A DNA stretch of 64,000 nt from Clostridium fungisolvens (GTDB lineage: Bacteria; Bacillota; Clostridia; Clostridiales; Clostridiaceae), in the NCBI RefSeq assembly GCF_014193895.1, contig NZ_BLZR01000001.1, forward strand, positions 2,604,001 through 2,668,000, in the 5' to 3' direction. Positions 1 to 8,745 of the stretch are shown piece after piece (the first letter of the stretch is position 1; every line of letters begins with the position of its first letter). The notes under the pieces are model-generated. The model made no database searches, had not been told where the DNA came from, and saw only the letters and a program-made list of their open reading frames with translations. The translations under genes and the position numbers were made by a program.

Positions 1-189
1 GGTATAAATATCATGCAACATTCCTGAAATTGCACTTAACTCTGCACTTGCTCCCCGTCTTAATGCAAGAAGACTGCAATGAGAAGATACTCCATATAGG
101 TGTACATACCCATGACGTCTTATTTCTGCATTTGATTGCTTTATTAAAACTCTATCTACTACCTCATGAACTTTTTCTAATCTATTCAT
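1..189 (-). CDS. HD-domain protein, partial (C-terminus outside window)
   Basis: Reading the minus strand from an ATG at 189 gives 63 codons without a stop, running off the left edge. The peptide begins MNRLEKVHEVVDRVL and reaches GMLHDIYT, with an HD pair at residues 59-60 and earlier histidines at 30 and 37. This spacing is typical of the start of HD-superfamily metal-dependent phosphohydrolases. The Shine-Dalgarno site is weak. The substrate cannot be told from the fragment, and the rest of the protein would settle the family. Confidence 0.7.
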   Translation of the reverse strand, partial: MNRLEKVHEVVDRVLIKQSNAEIRRHGYVHLYGVSSHCSLLALRRGASAELSAISGMLHDIYT

Positions 190-585
190 AAATTTACTTA
201 GTGCTCAACTTAAAACTTTTACCTGAAAGCACTAATCTCCCTCCATTTCTTATCTATTACTATGCTAGCTAAATCATAACTTTTATATATATATTCACAA
301 TAAATTTATATAATGTTATAATCAAAACTTTGTAAAAGTATGTCTTCGCTACATTATATAATGTAGGTTGTTTTTTATATAGCAGCTTCATTTAAATTTA
401 TAAATCTTTCACTTAACAAATTACTAGATATATTTCTATTAGAATATCCATTTTAAATTACATCATTTATTTTCTGTTTATGTAAAAATAATGAAACCAA
501 GCTGTAACCTATGCCTCTTTATTGCATGCTAAAATCTTTACATAATATTATATAATCAATACATATAATCAATGGAGGTAATGAC
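190..585. other. AT-rich intergenic region
   Basis: This stretch separates the HD gene (minus) from the 59-aa gene (plus). A perfect 18-bp palindrome at 349-366 (CTACATTAT half) is followed by GTTG and a T-run, resembling a weak plus-strand terminator, but no plus-strand gene precedes it. No convincing promoter was found for either neighbour. Confidence 0.4.
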
Positions 586-765
586 ATGAGTTCGTCATTA
601 AAAGAAATTATAATAAAGTTCATCTTTGTATTCATTGTACTTTTCTTATTAGGTAACTTCATTCCATGGCTTCATATAGATGCAGTTAAGGCAGTTGCCA
701 TAACAGCTGGCGTATCTATAGTTGATACATTCGCACTCATGTTTAAAAAAACTAAAAAAACTTAA
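586..765 (+). CDS. Small two-helix membrane protein (59 aa)
   Basis: This open reading frame is preceded by a strong GGAGG site (574-578) eight bases before the ATG. A nearer ATG at 581 is followed almost at once by a stop, so 586 is the start. The 59-residue product has two hydrophobic helices (about residues 9-26 and 34-53), a short FIPWLH turn between them, and a lysine-rich tail (KKTKKT). This layout resembles small holin-like or phage-shock-type membrane peptides, but no family is recognised. A strong hairpin terminator follows about 90 bp downstream, supporting a real monocistronic gene. Confidence 0.65.
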   Translation: MSSSLKEIIIKFIFVFIVLFLLGNFIPWLHIDAVKAVAITAGVSIVDTFALMFKKTKKT

Positions 766-854
766 ATTAGTAAAGCTCTAAAATCTTATGATTACAATTT
801 TAATCTCTACCTCGTAATAGTTTAATTTACAGTAGCAAGAGTTTAAAATCTTCA

Positions 855-890
855 AAAGCAAAGCACTTCTACCATTAAGAAGTGCTTTTT
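855..890. terminator. Bidirectional rho-independent terminator
   Basis: A 10-bp stem (AAGCACTTCT at 861-870 pairing with 878-887) has a 7-nt loop, a T-run to the right and A-rich sequence to the left. It lies between the convergent 59-aa gene and the lipoprotein gene and can serve both. Confidence 0.8.
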
Positions 891-942
891 AACTTTAAAA
901 GAAAGTGTGAAATTACAAACATATATTCTTTTAAATATAAAT

Positions 943-1338
943 TTACTTTAGCTCGCTTAATACTAGTAGTTCAGTCTTTCCATCCCATTCTACCTTAACA
1001 TTTATACCTCTATCAGTATCATTAGGCATTCCTCCAGTGTTTTTCATTTTACCACTGTATTCATTGTTATCCTTAAGCAAAAACTGGTCACTTTCTCCTT
1101 CTTTAGGTCCATCAATAGAATATTGAACTTCAGCTTTTGGTTTTTCATCTGTTCCAATATATTTAAAAGTATAATAGCTATCATGTTTCTTTTCGTTTCC
1201 TTCTATTTTATAAGTTACTTCCCAATTCTGGCTTTTCCCTTCATAATTGATAATAGTATTACTCACCGTGTTTTCTTTATTCTTACAACCAACTAAAAGT
1301 AGCGATAAAATAACCAGTACATAAATAATTTTCTTCAT
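943..1338 (-). CDS. Small predicted lipoprotein (131 aa)
   Basis: The likely start is the ATG at 1338, placed by an AGGAGAG site; an upstream in-frame ATG at 1374 lacks such a site. The N-terminus is a lipoprotein signal: MKK, a hydrophobic stretch, then the lipobox LVGC with Cys18 as the lipidated residue. The mature part (about 113 aa) is hydrophilic and appears to be a small beta-rich domain (YKIEGNEKKHDSYYTFKYIG). It would sit on the outer face of the cytoplasmic membrane. No function is recognised. It is followed by the shared terminator at 855-890 and lies 46 bp downstream of a kinase-like gene, so the two may be co-transcribed. Confidence 0.8.
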   Translation of the reverse strand: MKKIIYVLVILSLLLVGCKNKENTVSNTIINYEGKSQNWEVTYKIEGNEKKHDSYYTFKYIGTDEKPKAEVQYSIDGPKEGESDQFLLKDNNEYSGKMKNTGGMPNDTDRGINVKVEWDGKTELLVLSELK

Positions 1339-1384
1339 TTGCTCTCCTACCTTCTTTTTCTGTATTATTAGCACCTATTCAAAA

Positions 1385-2434
1385 TTAAATTCCAAGATAA
1401 TTGTCTCCTACCATCTTGCTTAGTGCCTGTCTAAATGACCCCTCAAAGTTGTTATTATCTGGATCTACAGCAAGCTCACAGCGAGCTGTATATGCAATTA
1501 TATAAGTGGAACATGCAGATATCTTCATAAGCTCCTCCTTGGTAAATTTTTTACTACGGAATTTTTCATATTCTCTTACAAATTCATAAGCTTCATGTTG
1601 TGAAGGAGTTATCTTAACTGGAATATCCCAAGTGGTAGTAAAAGTACTTGCAGCTATACCAAGTAAATGATATTCGTCCTGTAGACACAAACTGTCCCAA
1701 TCATAAATCATTACTATTTCATCATTAACAAAACGGAAATGCTTCAAAGACCAATCACAATGTCCTAATACTAAATTATCTGGAATTGAATTTATAATTT
1801 TCTTTGATTTTGCAGCAATATCATCAATCCAAGTGGCAGCTGTTCCTGCTTTATTAAAATCAAATAGTGCATTATGAGGGGCTGGAAAAAGCTTCTCATT
1901 TTTATAGAAATTGAAGTATTTAAATCCATCCATGTTTATATAAGAATCTGTAAGCTTTATCAACTCCGCATACTTTTCTGCAATAGCTTTTCTGATACTT
2001 GGATTATGTGCATCTTTTTGTACTCCAATATCTTCGTAACTATTTACCGTTACAATAACATCCCTGTATTCAACAGGTGATATTATAACCTTAGGACACG
2101 GAAACTTAAATTCTGACAGCTTCTCCTGTACTTTGGAAATAGCCTTCATTCCTTCAAATGAACATTGTGCAATGGAATCGTCACTATTTAGTTTATTAAT
2201 TTTTAAGAATATTTCTTGTCCATTCTTTAATTTTAATCCAAAAGACACTCCCACACTAAGGCCTGCATATAAACATTCACTAACCTCACTTTTAAGATAA
2301 GTCTTACAAAAATCATCAACAAACTCTGTTAAGCTTACAGCATCCGTTGTACCAACAATGGACTTGGAAAGTATTGTATTTGCTTCATTTTCAAATAACT
2401 TTGTCAACCTTTCATACAAACTTCTTTCAACCAT
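1385..2434 (-). CDS. APH-family (aminoglycoside/choline kinase-like) phosphotransferase
   Basis: The 349-aa protein shows the protein-kinase-like APH fold. It has a lysine in FLKIN (K78) for ATP binding, the catalytic loop HCDWSLKH at 225-232 (H225, D227), and the metal-binding IYDWD at 243-247. The canonical Asn of the Brenner motif is a Lys-His pair, which occurs in divergent family members. Such enzymes phosphorylate hydroxyl groups on antibiotics, sugars, amino acids or choline; the substrate here is unknown. The start has a good GAGAGG site. It lies just upstream of the lipoprotein gene in the same direction. Confidence 0.85.
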   Translation of the reverse strand: MVERSLYERLTKLFENEANTILSKSIVGTTDAVSLTEFVDDFCKTYLKSEVSECLYAGLSVGVSFGLKLKNGQEIFLKINKLNSDDSIAQCSFEGMKAISKVQEKLSEFKFPCPKVIISPVEYRDVIVTVNSYEDIGVQKDAHNPSIRKAIAEKYAELIKLTDSYINMDGFKYFNFYKNEKLFPAPHNALFDFNKAGTAATWIDDIAAKSKKIINSIPDNLVLGHCDWSLKHFRFVNDEIVMIYDWDSLCLQDEYHLLGIAASTFTTTWDIPVKITPSQHEAYEFVREYEKFRSKKFTKEELMKISACSTYIIAYTARCELAVDPDNNNFEGSFRQALSKMVGDNYLGI

Positions 2435-2601
2435 AAATTTCTAACCTCTCTTTTATTATCGTTGTTACCATAACTCTTATACACCAAATTATTAATTATT
2501 TTTCTCAGTAAATACACCAGCTTGCTGCAAAAATCTAATAATTCATGATGAAATGACTTTAAAATATCAGTATTTCATTTATCTATAATTTAGTGTATTT
2601 T

Positions 2602-3132
2602 TTAATATTGTTTTCCCAACACCCAAATTAACCCGAAAAACATGACTGGAATCGTAATAAAAATAGAAACACATACAATCTTCAAATAAAAATCTGAATA
2701 GTCTTTACTTTTTTTTGCTAATGTATGATCTATAACATCAATGAAAATAGCCACTGCAAATAGTCCAGCCCCCACTAATATTGCATTTAAAGCCGATAAT
2801 TTTATTCCAAGTGATTTATAATTGAAGGCAGCCTGTAGTATGATAATAAGACCAAAAAGCACTTGGGTATTAAAATATTTATTAACTTTACTATTTAAAT
2901 TTATCCCTTGATCTTTGTAAAACTTTTCTTTGTCTGGAAATCCTAATTCCACTGGTTTACCTAATTTACTATATATTAAATTCTCATATTTTTTACTTTT
3001 AAGCATAAATACTTCATGTATAATACTTAATAATCCACCAACAATAAAAGCTTGCCCAATACCAATAGTCGAAGCTACAACTGAAAGTACTATTACTGCA
3101 ACTAATATCAACAAGTATTTTCTTATATTCAT
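2602..3132 (-). CDS. Integral membrane protein, unknown function (176 aa)
   Basis: The protein has four predicted transmembrane helices: roughly residues 5-38 (one or two), 88-105, 115-133 and 148-172. A hydrophilic stretch (KSKKYENLIYSKLGKPVELGFPDKEKF) lies between the first and second hydrophobic regions. The start follows a GGGGAGG site. No family is recognised. It stands alone, with a 167-bp gap to the APH-like gene downstream. Confidence 0.7.
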   Translation of the reverse strand: MNIRKYLLILVAVIVLSVVASTIGIGQAFIVGGLLSIIHEVFMLKSKKYENLIYSKLGKPVELGFPDKEKFYKDQGINLNSKVNKYFNTQVLFGLIIILQAAFNYKSLGIKLSALNAILVGAGLFAVAIFIDVIDHTLAKKSKDYSDFYLKIVCVSIFITIPVMFFGLIWVLGKQY

Positions 3133-3325
3133 AATCCGCCTCCCCTTTTCTTCTAACTTTATTAGTTATCCAAGAATTTCATTTTATTTATATTTATTTC
3201 TTATTTAACTCTTAACTTAACTCCGACCGATATTCTAACATTTATTATACCATCACTTACCATTATGTGTAAAAACAAACTATTTTAAAATATAGTTCTA
3301 TTTGATTAAACCAAGTTACAATTAA

Positions 3326-3422
3326 GGGTATACCCCTTCAATCCTAACCCTATTTTCAAAACTTCTCTGGGTCCTGAGAGGAGCATCTGAAAATATAAAT
3401 TTCATTATGAAGTGTTTAATCT
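3326..3422 (+). repeat. MITE-like 97-bp imperfect palindrome, copy 1
   Basis: The right part (3354-3422: TTTTCAAAACTTCTCTGGGT onward, ending TGAAGTGTTTAATCT) matches the reverse complement of 39109-39205 over most of its length and has the same total length. The left end is more diverged (CCCCTTCAAT against CACTTCAAT). The centre contains a small CTCT/GAGAG hairpin. It fills the otherwise empty region 3133-3559. Confidence 0.7.
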
Positions 3423-3559
3423 ATGTACATATACTTTTTTCATGTATTTTTATAGATTCTTGAATACATCTACTTGTAAAATACCATACTTATATAAGGA
3501 TATATAATTAATAGAAGCTTTTGAAAAGAATTCAATACATTTGATAAGGAGAATCTTAA

Positions 3560-4249
3560 TTGTTAGTAGATTATTTATCTAAACTATTTCTAAAACTAGT
3601 ATTTTATTCAAAACCTAATATAGAATTCTCTGAGGAAGAGATACATGATTATGAAAGGATTATTTCTGAACCTAAAAGCTTTCTTATACGATATAATAGT
3701 AGATTTCCTAAATATAGATTTATTCAGTATCTTTCTTTGAAAGAAGATTTCATACTTCATGGTACTAACAATAAAAACATTGATGAATTTGAACCTAGGA
3801 TACAAACACTTTTTAATGGAAAAATCACTGAAGCTGTATTCGCTTCTAAGGATGGGATATGGCCAGTTTTTTATGCCGTATTAGATAGAACTAAGCTCGA
3901 ACATAGTATAAGGAATGGCTGTGTTCAAATAAAAACAAGTCCTAAATTTTACTTTTTTTCTCTTTCAAAAGATGATTTAAGAAAAAAACCTTGGACATCA
4001 GGAATGATATATCTGCTTCCATCTAACTGTTTTCATAAAGTCAGTAGTGGCTCAATACAATTTGACGAGTGGATTTGTGAAAAACCAGTAAAACCAATTG
4101 CAAAGTTAGAGGTAAATCCTAGAGATTTTTACTTTTGGACTAAAACTTCAGCACATAAGGAAAATGAACATATTCCTACTACTATAATAAAATATAAACT
4201 TAGAAACCTCGTAGGAATTAAAAAAAGCTCCTTAATAAAGAGCAAATAA
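3560..4249 (+). CDS. Possible ART-fold (ADP-ribosyl/RNA phosphotransferase-like) protein
   Basis: The gene begins at a TTG codon placed by an AAGGAG site at 3547-3552. The 229-aa protein has no signal or membrane segments. From about residue 70 it reads LHGTNNKNIDEFEPR, then VFASKDGIWPVFYAV and later FDEW. The HG(S/T)...F.PR...VFA pattern resembles ART-like proteins related to Tpt1/KptA and toxin-type ADP-ribosyltransferases, in which the HG(T/S) motif binds NAD. This is pattern recognition, not proof. It is a stand-alone gene with its own terminator and a repeat element upstream. Confidence 0.65.
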   Translation: MLVDYLSKLFLKLVFYSKPNIEFSEEEIHDYERIISEPKSFLIRYNSRFPKYRFIQYLSLKEDFILHGTNNKNIDEFEPRIQTLFNGKITEAVFASKDGIWPVFYAVLDRTKLEHSIRNGCVQIKTSPKFYFFSLSKDDLRKKPWTSGMIYLLPSNCFHKVSSGSIQFDEWICEKPVKPIAKLEVNPRDFYFWTKTSAHKENEHIPTTIIKYKLRNLVGIKKSSLIKSK

Positions 4250-4266
4250 TTGCTTATCTATTAACC

Positions 4267-4316
4267 AAAACCGTGCATAGAGGGGTTTAATCACAGATAT
4301 GCATGGTTTGTTTTAT
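4267..4316 (+). terminator. Terminator of the ART-like gene
   Basis: The stem AAAACCGTGCAT (4267-4278) pairs with ATGCATGGTTT (4299-4309), followed by GTTTTAT. It lies 18 bp after the stop of the plus-strand gene. Confidence 0.75.
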
Positions 4317-4414
4317 GATATTCATTTCACAATATATGTAATAAAGTACTCCATAGTTTTTTTTATAAATAACATCATTTACTAGAGATATGCTCTATTG
4401 AACCTTATATGAAA

Positions 4415-5038
4415 TTACTTAACAATCTCAGATTTCTTTAAACTTATTAAAGTTGCGCAGCCGTCATTTTCGCTATCATTAGAACATATTCCATACCATA
4501 AATACTCATTATAATCTCTCTTAACTATTTTGTCTTCATAAGTAGCTGGTGATTTTATAAATCTCTTTGGATCGCTATAAGTATCATATACTTCAATCTT
4601 AATTATCAAACCGTTATATTCTAAATCACAAAGCTTATTTACCCATGTATTCCCATATTCTCTTGCATATTTTACAATACGAATTCTATCACTAATCTTA
4701 TTATTTATATTATCCATAAAGACATCTAGTCTCCTAATGTTGTATACAAATAGATTATCATTGTTAACATTTATATTAAAATCTTGTTCTGGAATCTCAA
4801 CAATATAACCACTATTTATAGCTTTCTCTAGGGTCAAAGTTTCATTATTTAATGCCTCTTCCGACTTATTGCTAAAAATCACTTTCCCATGAATTTTACT
4901 GTCTAGGCCATCACTAGTATTAAAAAAATCTTCAATTCCACTAAATTGCTTAATATCATAAAACTTTTTATGTTCAAAATCTATAGGACTTGTAATTAAA
5001 ATTGAAGTTGTTAATGTAGTTATAATTAAGTTTTTCAT
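4415..5038 (-). CDS. Exported DUF4362-like protein
   Basis: The 207-aa protein begins with a weak signal-like hydrophobic segment (MKNLIITTLTTSILITSP) after a strong AAGGAGTG site. The central part, RRLDVFMDNINNKISDRIRIVKYAREYGNTW, then LCDLEYNGLIIKIEVYDTYSD, follows the pattern of DUF4362, a small Firmicutes domain usually on lipoproteins. Here the lipobox Cys is missing, so it may be secreted or anchored by the uncleaved helix. Two cysteines near the C-terminus (GICSNDSENDGCA) may form a disulfide. Function is unknown. Confidence 0.65.
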   Translation of the reverse strand: MKNLIITTLTTSILITSPIDFEHKKFYDIKQFSGIEDFFNTSDGLDSKIHGKVIFSNKSEEALNNETLTLEKAINSGYIVEIPEQDFNINVNNDNLFVYNIRRLDVFMDNINNKISDRIRIVKYAREYGNTWVNKLCDLEYNGLIIKIEVYDTYSDPKRFIKSPATYEDKIVKRDYNEYLWYGICSNDSENDGCATLISLKKSEIVK

Positions 5039-5220
5039 GATATCACTCCTTTTAATTTTTCAACCAAAAACTATATTATATCTTGACTATAGTTTTATAC
5101 CTTAACTCTCTTTTATTTTGCTTTACAAAATATATTGCTATCCCAATTATATGACTTAGAAATATACCAACAATCGTTCCAATGCTTCTTAAATTGATAC
5201 GTCTTTATAATGAAATACAT

Positions 5221-5274
5221 AAAAAGTGCACCTCTAAATAATAGTCAAATAATATTTAGAAATGCACTTTTTTA
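5221..5274. terminator. Strong bidirectional terminator
   Basis: AAAAAGTGCA (5221-5230) pairs with TGCACTTTTTT (5263-5273). An inner CTAAATA/TATTTAG stem is separated by a small bulge. It lies just downstream of the minus-strand Acg-type gene ending at 5315. Confidence 0.8.
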
Positions 5275-5314
5275 CTATTTTTCATATATAAGTCTAAACT
5301 TTAATTTAAACAAA

Positions 5315-6502
5315 TCACTTATTAATAAACTCCATAACATCTCTTCTCATGCTCTTAGGTACCTCTTTTGTTGGCTTTCCAATTCTAAAAAACATCTGAA
5401 TTGTATCCCCTTTTTCAGCATAATCTTTATAAAAATTCTCGTACTGATCTTTCATCTCAGAATATTCTTCTAACACCTGACTTAGAGGTTGCATAACTAA
5501 TCCTAAATCATGTGCATTCAGCACTAAACTGCTGTATACCATGCCACTTTTTACTTGTTCAATCCGGCTATTATTTTTTGTAATAACCATACCGTATGCA
5601 GGGGTATTTTCTACTGCTGTTTTTGTAGAATTAATATAGATATCACTTGAGGCTTTTTCATTATTTATTGAAGGAATAAGAGTTATAAGCCCTTGCATCA
5701 AGTACTTTTTCATACCTGTTATATTCTGTCCCTCAAAAGAGTAACCATATCTATATTTATTTTTCTCATACTCGTTAACACGAAATACTTTGTCTGATTC
5801 TTCATTCATTCTATGGATGTTTGCTTCAATTTCAGCACCTTTTATGGCATATTCACCTAACCTTTTCAAGTTGTTTTCGTCATCAAAGGTTTCTATTTTT
5901 ACATCTTCTTCACTTAAGCTTATCAATGTATCTAACTGGCTTTTTGTTAAATTAGTTTTTTCATAAATCTCTCTATTTGTGTCAGGCAAGAACATAAAAT
6001 CATATAACTTACTATCTTTAGCTTTAGCCTCTGAAATAGTTACTTTAGCCACTGGTTTTTCTTTCATACTACTAGCTAAGTTTTGTTCATCATATTGGCC
6101 TTTTGGGAAAAAATCTATATTTACCTTATACCCAAAATGCTCTCCTGAAACCACAAGATATTCTAAAAATGTTCCTTGTGTTATCATTGTTTGCCTTGCG
6201 AAAGGGTCAACTTCTGTGGTTAGCAAATCGCTATTTGCATATAAATAAAAAACATCCTTGTCTTGGTCTAACTTAATAATCCACGGTTGCATGTTATGCC
6301 CACTGGCAGCTAAAATACCATTTGATATCAGTTTTATTCTTTTATCATCAAACTTATCTGAATAACTCTTCCCCCATGGTTCCAAATATTTTTCTTTTAC
6401 AAATGCCCCACCAGCTGTAAGTACTATTAATAATAGCGTAATCAATACTAAAAACATTGCTAACAGTACCCTTTTAACATTTTTCATCCCCCAATGCTTC
6501 AT
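5315..6502 (-). CDS. Membrane-anchored Acg-family nitroreductase-like protein
   Basis: The start is the ATG at 6502, spaced six bases from a GGGGGAG site; an adjoining GTG at 6505 is too close. The 395-aa protein has one N-terminal membrane helix (about residues 11-30) and a long extracytoplasmic part. That part starts with AASGHNMQPW (65-74), the FMN-phosphate/substrate motif of the nitroreductase fold. It ends with a second nitroreductase-like half (GMVYSSLVLNAHDLGLVMQPLSQ). Fused double domains of this kind are the Acg family, which in mycobacteria can bind and may sequester FMN. A TetR gene lies 145 bp upstream in the same direction and probably controls it. Confidence 0.8.
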   Translation of the reverse strand: MKHWGMKNVKRVLLAMFLVLITLLLIVLTAGGAFVKEKYLEPWGKSYSDKFDDKRIKLISNGILAASGHNMQPWIIKLDQDKDVFYLYANSDLLTTEVDPFARQTMITQGTFLEYLVVSGEHFGYKVNIDFFPKGQYDEQNLASSMKEKPVAKVTISEAKAKDSKLYDFMFLPDTNREIYEKTNLTKSQLDTLISLSEEDVKIETFDDENNLKRLGEYAIKGAEIEANIHRMNEESDKVFRVNEYEKNKYRYGYSFEGQNITGMKKYLMQGLITLIPSINNEKASSDIYINSTKTAVENTPAYGMVITKNNSRIEQVKSGMVYSSLVLNAHDLGLVMQPLSQVLEEYSEMKDQYENFYKDYAEKGDTIQMFFRIGKPTKEVPKSMRRDVMEFINK

Positions 6503-6647
6503 CACAGCTCCCCCTTTTATTTTTTAGGTTTTAAAATATTATTAAGTTCTTATCACTTATATCAAGATTTTCAAAAACTTTTCTACATAAACCCTTAGAG
6601 CATTAAATTAAGTTTATTCTGATATGGAATGAAGCTACTTTATATCA

Positions 6648-7295
6648 TTATGCCCTAATTGCTTTTGTAAGCATGTCAAAAGCTTCTTCCAAAAGCTCCT
6701 CAGAGTTTTTCTTGTGATACTCCATAATATAACGTTTCTTTGTCCTTAAAGTATTAAATACTCCTATGGTACACGACCATAATACTAAAGCAGTGTTTGT
6801 AATATCTATGCTATTATTAATAGTTCCATCCTCAATTCCCTGCGTTAATGAACTTGTAAGATAATCAAATATCTTTTCTCCAAGCTCATAACATTCTTCT
6901 TTAGCACTATCTGTTACCCCAGTTGAAAAGTCCATGTCACCATTTTCATAGTTCATTATTGCACTAAAATAATCAGCATATTGTTTACTGAATTCAAATA
7001 GAATTAGCCCCAGTTTTCTTATCTTATATATTCCAGTATCCTTACATATCTTTTTGTCATAATCATCTATCATTTGTATTAGGATTTTATAGCCTCTAAT
7101 CATTATTTCAAAATAAATCTGTTCCTTGCTCTTAAAATATACATATACTGTTCTCTTACTAAATTCTGCAGTTCTTGCTACATCGTCCATTGTAGCTACA
7201 TCATAGCCTTTAGAAAAAAATACTATCTCCGCTGCATCAATAATATCTTTTCGCCTTAATTCTTTTTCCTTTTCTTTACGCTCTTCTGCTCCCAT
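6648..7295 (-). CDS. TetR/AcrR-family repressor
   Basis: The 215-aa protein has a lysine-rich N-terminal arm and a TetR DNA-binding domain. The helix-turn-helix lies at residues 35-54 (ATMDDVARTAEFSKRTVYVYF), followed by KSKEQIY. The remaining 150 residues form the variable ligand domain. The gene has a strong promoter (7388-7416) with a 17-bp palindrome just after the -10 box, which indicates autorepression. It is followed in the same direction by the Acg-type nitroreductase, with no terminator visible between them, so the repressor probably controls both. The inducer is unknown. Confidence 0.88.
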   Translation of the reverse strand: MGAEERKEKEKELRRKDIIDAAEIVFFSKGYDVATMDDVARTAEFSKRTVYVYFKSKEQIYFEIMIRGYKILIQMIDDYDKKICKDTGIYKIRKLGLILFEFSKQYADYFSAIMNYENGDMDFSTGVTDSAKEECYELGEKIFDYLTSSLTQGIEDGTINNSIDITNTALVLWSCTIGVFNTLRTKKRYIMEYHKKNSEELLEEAFDMLTKAIRA

Positions 7296-7362
7296 AATTC
7301 AAAATCTCCATAACTGCAAATCTCTAAATATTTAAATATAACCTATTCTAAATACGTTTAAT

Positions 7363-7379
7363 GTAAACTCATAGTTTAC
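7363..7379. promoter_or_regulatory. Palindromic operator for the adjacent TetR repressor
   Basis: GTAAACT-CAT-AGTTTAC is a perfect 7-bp inverted repeat with a 3-bp spacer. It starts 8 bp downstream of the -10 box and so covers the transcription start. No second copy lies between the tetR gene and the nitroreductase gene. Confidence 0.7.
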
Positions 7380-7387
7380 TTAATTGC

Positions 7388-7416
7388 ATTATAGTGTACT
7401 TATCCATTTTTTTCAA
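7388..7416 (-). promoter_or_regulatory. Sigma-A promoter of the tetR-acg unit
   Basis: The minus strand reads TTGAAA (7416-7411), a 17-bp spacer, then TATAAT (7393-7388): near-consensus at optimal spacing. Confidence 0.75.
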
Positions 7417-7447
7417 TATTAATTTACGGGTATTTCAACTTTTAACA

Positions 7448-7506
7448 AAAAGAAAGCTAGAATGAGAGTTTTAACTTGCTTAATACCTTCATTCTAGCTT
7501 TCTTTA
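7448..7506. terminator. Long-stem terminator
   Basis: AAAGAAAGCTAGAATGA pairs over 17 bp with TCATTCTAGCTTTCTTT around a 23-nt loop. It lies about 90 bp downstream of the DUF1697 gene (minus) and has U-runs in both directions. Confidence 0.8.
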
Positions 7507-7596
7507 TTTATATTATTTATACTGCTATTTAGCTTATCAAAAGATTTCAATTAACTTTGTTTATAGACTATGTTTAAGAATATTGTAGAAATTAAC

Positions 7597-8154
7597 TTAT
7601 TTGTCATCTAACATTGATACTAACTTATTTATTGTATTCCAATTTCTAACTGTGCTGGGTACGTCTAATTTACCAAGATTGTTAGCAAGTTTAGAATTTC
7701 TTATGCTTTTGCTAAAAAGTAAAAATACATCTCTGCTAATGATTTTATATTTATTACCTTCGTCTTTATACTTATCTATAAGCTTAACTTTATCTTCTGA
7801 AGGTGCGTACTTCATTAGGGATACATAGAAACACTCCCCTTCAGCCGTCGCTTTAGCTTCTTCTATTTCAGTTTCTAAAAATGGGCAGTTACTTATTATA
7901 TCCCTTAGTTCTTCTCCTGATCTCAAAATAATACTGCTACTAAACCCAAATTTCTCTTCAAATGCATCTTCAATTTTATTTATTATTACTTCTTCTTTTT
8001 CTTCTTCTGCTTTAAAAATCACATTTCCACTTTGAATATATGTCTTAACATCAACGTAACCTAACGACTCAAAAAGCTGCTTCAAATCCGCCATCTTAAT
8101 TCTATTTTTTGTACCAACATTAATTCCTCTTAATAAAGCTACATATGTATTCAT
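7597..8154 (-). CDS. DUF1697 family protein
   Basis: The start is the ATG at 8154 behind AAGGTGGGG; the GTG three codons earlier overlaps that site. The 185-aa protein begins MNTYVALLRGINVGTKNRIKM, the hallmark of DUF1697. It continues with the conserved YIQSGNVIF (about residues 39-47) and ends with the usual RNWNTINKL segment. Length matches the family. It is cytoplasmic, and its biochemical role is not established. It lies 51 bp downstream of a nitroreductase gene in the same direction and may share its transcript. Confidence 0.92.
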   Translation of the reverse strand: MNTYVALLRGINVGTKNRIKMADLKQLFESLGYVDVKTYIQSGNVIFKAEEEKEEVIINKIEDAFEEKFGFSSSIILRSGEELRDIISNCPFLETEIEEAKATAEGECFYVSLMKYAPSEDKVKLIDKYKDEGNKYKIISRDVFLLFSKSIRNSKLANNLGKLDVPSTVRNWNTINKLVSMLDDK

Positions 8155-8205
8155 ATACCCCACCTTATTCTTAATCTAATTTCAAGCTTCAAAAAATTCC
8201 GCTTA

Positions 8206-8745
8206 TTACCAGCTTTCATAGTGTATTATTTCTTCTAAACTTTTTCTTGGACGTGGTTTTGGTTCCTCATCAGCATATCCTAAGGTGATTATTCCTAATA
8301 AATATTTATCCTCAGGAACATTAAGTATTGGTCTGATTTCTTCTTGTGTAAACCAAGCTACCCAACATGTACCTAACCCTAAATTTTCGGCTTGAAGAAG
8401 CATATGACCTACTGCAATTGAAGTATCTCTAATAATTTGTTTAACCTCTTCTTGAGAGCTTTGTTCATCTATTTTTATTTCTACAGATTCATCGATTCTT
8501 GATCTTATGTCTCCAACACAGGCTATGAAAACCGGAGCCGTCATCATCCATTTTTGGTTATGCGACGTGTATGCAAGTTTTTCTCTCATCTCTTGTGATT
8601 TTATAACTATAAAATGCCATGGTTGTGTGTTACTGCCCGATGGCGCAAGCCTTCCACTTTCTAGAATCTCAACTATCTTCTCATCTTCTACTACTTCATT
8701 TTTATATTTTCTAATACTTCTACGACTTAAAATTTCATTCAACAA
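8206..8745 (-). CDS. Nitroreductase family protein
   Basis: The 179-aa single-domain protein starts at TTG (8745) behind a GAGAGGA site. It has the family's RRSIRKY opening (residues 8-14), APSGSNTQPW (34-43) for FMN and substrate, and GLGTCWVAWF followed by IITLGYADEEPKPRPRKSLEEI. These are standard FMN-dependent NAD(P)H nitroreductase motifs. Such enzymes reduce nitroaromatics or quinones. The opening of this operon carries no regulator of its own. Confidence 0.92.
   Translation of the reverse strand: MLNEILSRRSIRKYKNEVVEDEKIVEILESGRLAPSGSNTQPWHFIVIKSQEMREKLAYTSHNQKWMMTAPVFIACVGDIRSRIDESVEIKIDEQSSQEEVKQIIRDTSIAVGHMLLQAENLGLGTCWVAWFTQEEIRPILNVPEDKYLLGIITLGYADEEPKPRPRKSLEEIIHYESW

Noticed and set aside
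349..366. AT-rich 18-bp palindrome with a following T-run
   Set aside because: No gene lies upstream on the plus strand, and AT-rich palindromes are common in this sequence. It is noted only in the intergenic entry.
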